NCBI RefSeq assembly: GCF_937871615.1
Contig: NZ_CALMPA010000039.1
Coordinates: 78,275 to 142,274 of the forward strand
Reading direction: 5' to 3'
Length of the DNA: 64,000 nt
DNA from: an uncultured Sphingomonas sp.
GTDB lineage: Bacteria > Pseudomonadota > Alphaproteobacteria > Sphingomonadales > Sphingomonadaceae
Shown: positions 57,306-64,000 of the stretch, in pieces
How the letters are laid out: each line of letters begins with the position of its first letter
Position numbering within the stretch: position 1 is the first letter of the stretch
Position numbers and translations under genes: made by a program
The notes under the pieces: model-generated
Seen by the model: the letters and a program-made list of their open reading frames with translations, nothing else
What the model was told of the DNA's origin: nothing
Database searches by the model: none

Positions 57306-60227
57306 ATGCTGACTCACATATCCGTCCGCGGCGCGCGGGAGCACAATCTCAAGAACGTCGCGGTGGATATCCCGCGCGATACGCTGACGGTGATTACCGG
57401 GCTGTCGGGATCGGGCAAATCGAGCCTCGCCTTCGATACCATCTATGCCGAGGGGCAGCGCCGCTACGTCGAGTCGCTGTCGGCCTATGCGCGGCAGTTC
57501 CTCGAACTGATGCAGAAGCCCGATGTCGATCATATCGAGGGCCTTTCCCCCGCCATCTCGATCGAACAGAAGACGACGAGCCGCAATCCCCGCTCCACCG
57601 TCGCCACCGTCACCGAAATCTACGATTACATGCGCCTGCTGTGGGCGCGGGTCGGCGTGCCTTATTCGCCCACCACCGGGGAGCCGATCAGCGCGCAGAC
57701 CGTCAGCCAGATGGTCGATCGCGTCATGGCGCTTCCGGAAGGAACCCGGCTCTACCTGCTCGCGCCGGTCGTGCGCGGTCGCAAGGGCGAATATCGCAAG
57801 GAACTCGCCGAGTGGCAGAAGGCCGGCTTCACCCGCGTGCGCATCGACGGCGAATTGCATGAGATCGACGAAGCGCCCGCGCTCGACAAGAAATACAAGC
57901 ACGATATCGAGGTGGTGGTCGATCGCCTCGCGGTGAACCATGGCATCGCGACGCGGCTGGCCGACAGTTTCGAAACCGCGCTTAAGCTGGCCGATGGCCT
58001 CGCCTATGTCGATCTGGCCGACGGCGTGGTGCCGGGGCGCGAGGATGAGGCATCCGCCGGCGGGCAGATGAAGAATGCCGGCATCCCGGCCAACCGCATC
58101 GTCTTTTCCGAAAAATTCGCCTGCCCGGTCAGCGGCTTCACCATTGCGGAGATCGAGCCGCGGCTCTTTTCGTTCAACGCGCCGCAGGGCGCGTGCCCGG
58201 CATGTGACGGGCTGGGCGAAAAGCTGATCTTCGATGAGGATCTCGTCGTCCCCAATCACGATCTTACGCTCAAGAAGGGCGCGATCGTGCCATGGGCGAA
58301 ATCGAACCCGCCCTCGCCTTATTACATGCAGGTTCTGGGCAGCCTCGCGCGCGAATTCGGCTTCAACCTCGAAACGCCGTGGAAAGAACTGCCGGGCGAG
58401 GTGCGGTTAATCATCCTGCATGGCACCGGCGGCAAGCCCGTCACGCTCACCTTCGTCGACGGCAAGAAATCATATGACGTGAAGAAGCCGTTCGAGGGCG
58501 TGATCGGCAATCTCAACCGCCGTATGCTCCAGACCGAGAGCGCCTGGATGCGCGAGGAACTGAGCAAATATCAATCATCGCAGCCGTGCGAAGTGTGCGA
58601 CGGCGCGCGCCTCAAGCCGGAGGCGCTGGCGGTGAAGATCGCGTGCGAGGATATCAGCCACGCCACGCGCATGTCGGTGGTCGATGCGCTGCAATGGTTC
58701 AACACGCTGCCCGATCACCTCAACGATCAGCAGCGCGCGATCGCCGAACGCATCCTGAAGGAGATCGTCGAGCGACTGGGCTTCCTCAACAATGTCGGGC
58801 TGGATTATCTCAACCTCGATCGCACCTCGGGCACGCTTTCCGGCGGCGAAAGCCAGCGTATCCGCCTCGCCAGCCAGATCGGCAGCGGGCTTTCCGGCGT
58901 GCTCTACGTGCTCGACGAGCCGTCGATCGGGCTGCATCAGCGCGATAATGACATGCTGCTCGCCACGCTGCGGCGGTTGCGCGATCTCGGCAACACCGTG
59001 CTGGTGGTCGAACATGACGAGGATGCGATCCGCACCGCCGATTATGTGATCGACATGGGGCCGGGCGCGGGCGTGCGCGGCGGGGAGATCGTCGCGCATG
59101 GCACGCTCGATCAGTTGCTGAAGTCGCAAGGATCGGTCACCGCCGATTATCTCAATGGCACGCGCGCGGTTCCCGTGCCCGCGAAGCGCCGCAAGGGCAG
59201 CGGCAAGAAGCTCACCGTGCATAACGCGACCGCCAACAACCTGCGTGATGTGACGGCGAGCATCCCGCTCGGCACCTTCACCTGCATCACCGGGGTATCC
59301 GGATCGGGCAAGTCGAGCTTTACCATCGACACGCTTTACGCCGCCGCCGCGCGGCAGCTCAATGGCGCGCGCATCCTTGCCGGCAGGCATGAGAAAATCA
59401 GCGGGTTGCAGCATCTCGACAAGGTGATCGACATCGACCAGTCGCCGATCGGCCGCACCCCGCGATCGAACCCGGCGACCTATACCGGCGCCTTCACCCA
59501 GATTCGGGATTGGTTCGCCGGCCTGCCCGAATCACAGGCGCGCGGCTACAAGCCCGGCCGGTTCAGCTTCAACGTCAAAGGCGGGCGGTGCGAGGCGTGC
59601 CAGGGCGACGGCGTGCTCAAGATCGAGATGCACTTCCTGCCCGATGTCTATGTCACCTGCGACGTGTGCCACGGCGCGCGCTACAACCGCGAAACGCTGG
59701 AGGTGAAGTTCAAAGGGCATTCGATCGCCGACGTGCTCGACATGACGGTCGAGGATGCCGCGGAATTCTTCAAGGCGGTGCCCCCGATCCGCGACAAGAT
59801 GGCGATGCTGACGGAAGTGGGCCTCGGCTATGTCAAGGTCGGGCAGCAGGCGACGACGCTGTCGGGCGGCGAGGCGCAGCGGGTGAAGCTAGCGAAGGAG
59901 CTATCCCGCCGCGCCACCGGCAATACGCTCTACATCCTCGATGAACCCACCACGGGGCTGCATTTCGAGGACGTGCGCAAGCTGCTGGAGGTGCTGCACG
60001 CGCTGGTCGAGCAGGGCAATACGGTGGTGGTGATCGAGCATAATCTCGATGTCATCAAGACGGCAGACTGGATCATCGACCTCGGCCCCGAAGGCGGGGT
60101 GAAGGGCGGCGAGATCGTCGCCGAAGGCACACCGGAGAATGTCGCGTCGGCGAAGGGCAGCTTCACCGGCCATTATCTCGCGCCGTTGCTCAAGCGCGCA
60201 CCCGCTGAACCTGAACTCGTGAAATAG
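57306..60227 (+). CDS. uvrA: Excinuclease ABC subunit A
   Basis: The 973-residue protein recognises bulky DNA lesions and loads UvrB. It has two ABC modules: Walker [21 protein letters not shown] and [17 protein letters not shown], and signatures [14 protein letters not shown] and [14 protein letters not shown]. Zinc modules include [10 protein letters not shown] and [10 protein letters not shown] in the first half, and [16 protein letters not shown] with CDVCHGARY in the second. ATG 57306 gives the standard start ([20 protein letters not shown]). A LexA box lies just upstream. The gene is complete. Confidence 0.98.
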   Translation: MLTHISVRGAREHNLKNVAVDIPRDTLTVITGLSGSGKSSLAFDTIYAEGQRRYVESLSAYARQFLELMQKPDVDHIEGLSPAISIEQKTTSRNPRSTVATVTEIYDYMRLLWARVGVPYSPTTGEPISAQTVSQMVDRVMALPEGTRLYLLAPVVRGRKGEYRKELAEWQKAGFTRVRIDGELHEIDEAPALDKKYKHDIEVVVDRLAVNHGIATRLADSFETALKLADGLAYVDLADGVVPGREDEASAGGQMKNAGIPANRIVFSEKFACPVSGFTIAEIEPRLFSFNAPQGACPACDGLGEKLIFDEDLVVPNHDLTLKKGAIVPWAKSNPPSPYYMQVLGSLAREFGFNLETPWKELPGEVRLIILHGTGGKPVTLTFVDGKKSYDVKKPFEGVIGNLNRRMLQTESAWMREELSKYQSSQPCEVCDGARLKPEALAVKIACEDISHATRMSVVDALQWFNTLPDHLNDQQRAIAERILKEIVERLGFLNNVGLDYLNLDRTSGTLSGGESQRIRLASQIGSGLSGVLYVLDEPSIGLHQRDNDMLLATLRRLRDLGNTVLVVEHDEDAIRTADYVIDMGPGAGVRGGEIVAHGTLDQLLKSQGSVTADYLNGTRAVPVPAKRRKGSGKKLTVHNATANNLRDVTASIPLGTFTCITGVSGSGKSSFTIDTLYAAAARQLNGARILAGRHEKISGLQHLDKVIDIDQSPIGRTPRSNPATYTGAFTQIRDWFAGLPESQARGYKPGRFSFNVKGGRCEACQGDGVLKIEMHFLPDVYVTCDVCHGARYNRETLEVKFKGHSIADVLDMTVEDAAEFFKAVPPIRDKMAMLTEVGLGYVKVGQQATTLSGGEAQRVKLAKELSRRATGNTLYILDEPTTGLHFEDVRKLLEVLHALVEQGNTVVVIEHNLDVIKTADWIIDLGPEGGVKGGEIVAEGTPENVASAKGSFTGHYLAPLLKRAPAEPELVK

Positions 60228-60329
60228 CACGCCCTTGCCCTGCGGCGCGGCCACGGGCGCCCGCCGGCCCGGTCGCAAAATTCTGAAAACGACTGGCCAG
60301 AGCGCGCCGGGCACGACAAGAACGCTCCA

Positions 60330-62123
60330 ATGACGCTTTCAACATTCTCCCGCGCTGGTTTCGTGCTGCTTGCCTCCGGCGCGCTACTCGGGGCCAGCCA
60401 ATTGGCCGCCGCGCCCGGCGACGGCACCATCGCGATCGTCGGCGCAACCGTGTTCGACGGCACCGGCGCTGTGCCGCACGTGGCGACGGTGGTGATCCGC
60501 GACGGGCGGATCGTATCGGTGAAGCCCGGCACCGGCGCGCCCGGCGGCGCGCGCGTGATCGACGCGCGCGGCAAGGCGCTGCTCCCCGGCTTTTTCGATC
60601 TCCACACGCACTGGACCCCGGCGGGCGAGCCAAGCACCACGCCACAGATCGCCACCGATTACGTCAAATCCGGCGTCACCACGATCAACGATTTCCACGA
60701 ACAGCCCGAAAGCTATGCCCCGCGTCGCGAATGGCTGAAAACGCTCGTCTCGCCGCACGTCAACTTCGCCGCGCGGATCAGCACGCCGGGCGGGCACGGC
60801 GCGGATTGGGGCGATCAGGCGACGACGATCTGGATCAACACGCCCACCGCCGCACGCGCCGCGATCGAGACGCTGAAACCATACAAGCCCGATCTCATCA
60901 AGGCGTTCACCGACGGCTGGCGCTATGGCACCGCGCCAGACAACACGAGCATGGACGGCTGGACGCTCAATGCGCTCACCGATGCGGCGCACAAGGCGGG
61001 ATGGAAGGTGCTGACCCATACCGTCACCGTCGATCGCGGGCTGGTCGCGGCGCGCAGCGGCGTCGATTCGCTCGCCCACGATCCGCAGGACCGCGACATG
61101 ACGGCCGACGAGGCGAAGGCGATCGCGGCCACGAAAATGGCGGTGGTGCCGACGCTCGCCGTCTATGATCCCGACAAGAACGGCCCGGCCCGGCCGGATG
61201 ATCCGCGCTATCGCCAGAGCCTCGCGAAGTTCAGCCATGCGCTGCATAATGTGAAGGTACTGTTCGATGCCGGGGTGCCGATCGGCGTTGGCACCGATGC
61301 AGGGATGCCCGCGACGCCGCATGGCAGCTCGACATTACGCGAAATGGAATTGCTCGTCCGCGCCGGGCTGACACCGGCGCAGGCGCTGATCGCCGCGACG
61401 CAGACCAGCGCGAAGATCATGGCGCAGGATGGCGATCGCGGAACGATCGTGCCGGGCAAACGCGCCGATCTCGTACTGATCGACGGCAAGCCGTGGGAAC
61501 GGATCAGCGACGTTTACAAGGTGTCGCGGGTGATGATCGACGGGCGGCTGGTGTTCGGCCCCGGCGCCCCCGCGCTGCCGGCGGCGAACCGCGCGACGCA
61601 TATGCCCGCCACCAATGTCCCGGCGCTGGTCGATGATTTCGAGAAGCCCGATGGGCGCAGCGCGCTCGATACGCTGCGGCTCGAAACCGGCGATGGCGGG
61701 ATGGATCGCTCGCTGGAAATCACGCAGATCGTGCCACGCGCCGATGGCGGCCACGCGTTGCAACTCGCCGCGCGGATGGCGGTGAAGGACGGCGCCTATG
61801 CCGGCTTCGCGGTGCCGCTGACGCGCGGCTCGGTCCAGCCGGTGGACGTGCGCCGCTACACGGGCGTGCGGTTCGACATCAAAGGCCCCGGCGATTTCGC
61901 GCTGCGACTGAACGGGCTGGAGGGTAGCTGGTCCGCCCCGGTGAAGGGCGCCGTCGGCTGGACGAGCATCGAGGTGCCGTTCAGCGCGCTCCAGCCGGTC
62001 AAAATGGGCAATCGCGCGGGCAGGCCATGGTCTGGCGACGATATCGTTCAGATCGAACTGGGCGGCACGCGGCCTAGCGGCCAGACGATGACCTTCGCGA
62101 TCGACAATATCCGCTTTTACTGA
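60330..62123 (+). CDS. Secreted amidohydrolase fused to a CIA30/galactose-binding-like domain
   Basis: The 597-residue protein begins with a signal peptide (AGFVLLASGALLGASQLAAA). The amidohydrolase part (to about residue 425) keeps the metal ligands: DLHTHW, the Lys in KPDLIKAFTDG, LTHTVT, DSLAHDPQD and the Asp in GVGTDAGMP. The last 170 residues start LVDDFEKPDGRSALDTLRLE and have RYTGVRFDIKGPGDFALRLN, then WTSIEVPFSALQP, resembling CIA30/CBM11-like beta-sandwich domains. It may cleave an amide or peptide-like substrate in the periplasm with the sandwich as a binding module; that role is inferred. A terminator follows. Confidence 0.88.
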   Translation: MTLSTFSRAGFVLLASGALLGASQLAAAPGDGTIAIVGATVFDGTGAVPHVATVVIRDGRIVSVKPGTGAPGGARVIDARGKALLPGFFDLHTHWTPAGEPSTTPQIATDYVKSGVTTINDFHEQPESYAPRREWLKTLVSPHVNFAARISTPGGHGADWGDQATTIWINTPTAARAAIETLKPYKPDLIKAFTDGWRYGTAPDNTSMDGWTLNALTDAAHKAGWKVLTHTVTVDRGLVAARSGVDSLAHDPQDRDMTADEAKAIAATKMAVVPTLAVYDPDKNGPARPDDPRYRQSLAKFSHALHNVKVLFDAGVPIGVGTDAGMPATPHGSSTLREMELLVRAGLTPAQALIAATQTSAKIMAQDGDRGTIVPGKRADLVLIDGKPWERISDVYKVSRVMIDGRLVFGPGAPALPAANRATHMPATNVPALVDDFEKPDGRSALDTLRLETGDGGMDRSLEITQIVPRADGGHALQLAARMAVKDGAYAGFAVPLTRGSVQPVDVRRYTGVRFDIKGPGDFALRLNGLEGSWSAPVKGAVGWTSIEVPFSALQPVKMGNRAGRPWSGDDIVQIELGGTRPSGQTMTFAIDNIRFY

Positions 62124-62130
62124 AGCGAAT

Positions 62131-62172
62131 GCGCCGATCACCGCCAGCGCGGATGATCGGCGCCTTATTTTC
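62131..62172 (+). terminator. Terminator after the amidohydrolase gene
   Basis: GCGCCGATCA at 62131-62140 pairs perfectly with TGATCGGCGC at 62154-62163, and TTATTTTCCTT follows from 62165. The stem lies between convergent genes, and the T-rich tail runs into the end of the acyl-CoA dehydrogenase gene. Confidence 0.75.
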
Positions 62173-63808
62173 CTTCGATCGCCAGCGCCTGCTCTAGCAA
62201 GCCGCGACCGATCACCTTGAGCGCTAGCGTTTCCTCCGCGCCTTCGAAGATCGACAGCACGCGCGCGTCGATCCAATAGCGGCTGACCGCGCTTTCCTCA
62301 GCATAGCCCATGCCGCCGTGGATCTGGAGCGCCTCACGCGTCACCATCTCTGCCGAGCGGCAGGCGATCAGCTTGGCGAGGCTCGCCTCCATCCGCCCCC
62401 CGCCCTCGTCCAGCGCGCGGCCAACCGCATATGCCAGCCCGCGACAGGCGGCGAACCGCGCCGCCATCTGCGCGATCTTCACCCGCGTAAGCTGGTAATC
62501 GACGAGCGGTGCGCCGAACACCTTGCGATCCTTCGCATAGGCAATGGCCGCGTTCAGCGCGGCGCGCATCACGCCCAGCGCGCGGCCCGCCGTCTGGATG
62601 CGCCCCCCGGTCATCCCCGCCATGGTGAGGTAGAAACCGCGCCCGAGCCCGGCTTCGCCGCCGACGACATTGCCGTCCGGCACGAAGAAGTCCTCGAAGG
62701 CGAGGTCGAACGAATGCATCCCGCGATAGCCGACCGTCGGGATCGCCCGTCCGCGCAACACACCCCCGCCGGGCTGTTCGCAGATGAAATCATGCCCGTC
62801 GAACGACGGCTTTTCGACCAGCAACAGGCTTAACCCGCGATAACCGAGCGAGCGATCCGCGTCGGTGCGGGTGACGACCATCAGCAGCCCGGCCTTGCCC
62901 GCGAAGGTGCACCAGGTCTTGGCGCCATTGAGCAGCCAGCCGCCGTCGACGGGCATGCCGCGCAACGTCAGCCCCGCCACGTCGGAGCCATGATCCGGTT
63001 CGGTGATGGCGATTGCGCAGAGCGGATCGCCCGCCGCGATGCGCGGCAACCAATGTGCCTTCTGCGCCTCCGTTCCGCCCGCCATCAGCGCGCGGCTCAG
63101 GATCTCCGGTCGGGTGATGAGGCTACCCGCCGCCGCCAACGACGCTTCGGACAGCGCCTCCGTTACCGCGATCATCATCGGCGTGTTTTCGCCCTCCGCC
63201 GGCGCGGAGCCGCCGAACTGCTCCGGGATGGAAAGCCCGAACACCCCCATCTCGCGCATCGGCCCGAGCAAGGTCTCGGGCACGGTAAGATCGCGCCGGT
63301 GAATCTCCTCCGCCAGCGGCGCAACGATATCGCGCGCGAAACGGCGGAAGGCGTCGCGCGCCAGCAGCGTCTGCTCATCAAGCGGAACATCGCCCAGTTC
63401 GCCGGTTGCCTCGGCCACCGCCTGCCCCAGCGCGGCAAGAGACTCCGGCGTTCCCGCCTCGCGCCTCAACCGTCGCACGTCGGCGACGATCGCATCCAGC
63501 GTGGCCAGCGGCAGCCCCAACGCGAGGAAGATGCCTTCCAGCCGCCCGAGAACCAGCGGTGCCACCTCCGCCGCGAAGGCGAGGCCAAGCCGCATGTCGA
63601 GCGCGGATCGCTCGCCCACATCCGATGTGGCGTACCGGGCGGCGAGCAGGTCCGCGTAGCACAACGCCAGATCATAAGTGATCGACTGATGCGCATCGAG
63701 CGCGGCAGTGTTCAATCGCCCGCCGGATGAGCAAGCGCCCGCGGTTGCGCGTACCGCGCTCGCCAGTGCAGCATCGAGCGAGGCCAGCGCCTCGAATTGC
63801 TCAGTCAC
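62165..63808 (-). CDS. Acyl-CoA dehydrogenase with N-terminal extension
   Basis: The 547-residue flavoenzyme has an N-terminal helical region of about 150 residues (ASLDAALASAVRATAGACSS and on) before the standard fold, which starts near RDAFRRFARDIVAPLAEE. The core has CAIAITEPDHGSDVAGLTLR, LNGAKTWCTFAGKAGLLMVV, LQIHGGMGYAEESAVSRYWI, and the catalytic Glu region FEGAEETLALKVIGRGLLEQ. The usual length is about 380-400, so the extension is notable and may be a dimerisation domain. The substrate is unknown. Confidence 0.9.
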   Translation of the reverse strand: MTEQFEALASLDAALASAVRATAGACSSGGRLNTAALDAHQSITYDLALCYADLLAARYATSDVGERSALDMRLGLAFAAEVAPLVLGRLEGIFLALGLPLATLDAIVADVRRLRREAGTPESLAALGQAVAEATGELGDVPLDEQTLLARDAFRRFARDIVAPLAEEIHRRDLTVPETLLGPMREMGVFGLSIPEQFGGSAPAEGENTPMMIAVTEALSEASLAAAGSLITRPEILSRALMAGGTEAQKAHWLPRIAAGDPLCAIAITEPDHGSDVAGLTLRGMPVDGGWLLNGAKTWCTFAGKAGLLMVVTRTDADRSLGYRGLSLLLVEKPSFDGHDFICEQPGGGVLRGRAIPTVGYRGMHSFDLAFEDFFVPDGNVVGGEAGLGRGFYLTMAGMTGGRIQTAGRALGVMRAALNAAIAYAKDRKVFGAPLVDYQLTRVKIAQMAARFAACRGLAYAVGRALDEGGGRMEASLAKLIACRSAEMVTREALQIHGGMGYAEESAVSRYWIDARVLSIFEGAEETLALKVIGRGLLEQALAIEGK

Positions 63809-63910
63809 AGCCCGTCCCTCCCAACCCCGGCGCGGATAGGAGAAATATGCGCCGATCGCCAGCGCCCCGGCATCCGGGCGATGACGATCAGCGTATCGAA
63901 ACGAGGCGGT

Positions 63911-64000
63911 TCAGCCCTGCCGGCCGCGCGGCCCGCCCGGCTTGCGGCCCGGACCTTTGCCAAAACCCGCGCCGCCACGCGGCCGCGCGTGCGGGGGGCG
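63911..64000 (-). CDS. C-terminal Gly/Arg-rich tail of an unidentified protein (partial)
   Basis: The last 29 codons, from the window end to TGA at 63911-63913, encode RGGAGFGKGPGRKPGGPRGR and surrounding Pro/Arg residues. Such tails occur on RNA helicases and pseudouridine synthases of sphingomonads. The body of the protein lies beyond the window, so no function is assigned. Confidence 0.6.
   Translation of the reverse strand, partial: RPPHARPRGGAGFGKGPGRKPGGPRGRQG

Noticed and set aside
1-64000. CRISPR array, prophage or toxin-antitoxin system
   Set aside because: I saw no regularly spaced direct repeats, phage structural genes, integrases or recognisable TA pairs; the only mobile-element trace is the IS5-like fragment at 28236.

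Overview
This window looks like chromosome from a high-GC alphaproteobacterium, most likely a sphingomonad (Sphingomonas or a close relative). The basis is protein resemblance and local signs: high GC with codons ending in G or C, a TCA block of the alphaproteobacterial type, an exosortase-A-type O-antigen ligase, a SWFGD/DUF2171 protein, the 'DESMDASD' small protein, a CCGTTC...GAACGG palindromic repeat typical of the group, alphaproteobacterial LexA boxes (GAAC-N7-GAAC) and an EcfG-type promoter. Genus assignment is inference from recalled families; no search was run.

Layout. 1-5.5 kb: end of mdh, then sucD-sucA-sucB, with strong hairpins in every gap and a terminator after sucB; sucC and lpd are absent here. 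5.6-11.6 kb: small unknowns, a DUF2141 protein, an exosortase-A-associated glycosyltransferase and O-antigen ligase with a possible 46-aa membrane protein between them, and an MscS channel. 11.7-15.7 kb: MaoC hydratase, thiolase, dinB, ROK sugar kinase. 15.6-21 kb: a MarR regulator divergent from hppD-hmgA-Rieske (tyrosine catabolism), a hydrolase and a quinone-reductase-like enzyme. 21-24.2 kb: SWFGD/DUF2171 protein, tRNA-Ala(CGC), NUDIX, and small unknowns, one with a stress-sigma promoter. 24.2-28 kb: overlapping acvB-DUF2147-mprF operon for lysyl-phosphatidylglycerol metabolism. 28-28.5 kb: an orphan SOS promoter facing an IS5-type transposase remnant.

28.5-41.4 kb: a His-rich secreted protein, a fumarylacetoacetase (the last step of the hppD/hmgA pathway), a beta-oxidation-like set (acyl-CoA dehydrogenase, thiolase, HSD10-type SDR, thioesterase), DEAD-box helicase, hydrolase, nitroreductase, SDR and dcd. 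Two less GC-rich patches here carry broken genes: a membrane protein with three frameshifts and a secreted protein split by an in-frame TAG. 41.5-44.1 kb: tonB-exbB-exbD-exbD operon. 44.2-54.4 kb: folB, GST, a coupled GNAT/DUF1285/NUDIX/cca group, a GGDEF-EAL protein downstream of parC, and a LysR regulator divergent from a possible 56-aa ORF. 54.5-64 kb: esterase, purC, two small proteins, SOS-boxed uvrA, an amidohydrolase fused to a CIA30-like domain, a long acyl-CoA dehydrogenase, and the Gly/Arg-rich C-terminus of a protein running off the end.

Most of the window is core metabolism. I did not find a clear new defence or mobile system. The best leads are the MprF/AcvB operon with an inserted DUF2147 gene, the SOS promoter that has lost its gene, the hppD promoter/operator layout, unusual starts (CTG, TTG) and possible small proteins, and the decaying genes with a poly-T frameshift.
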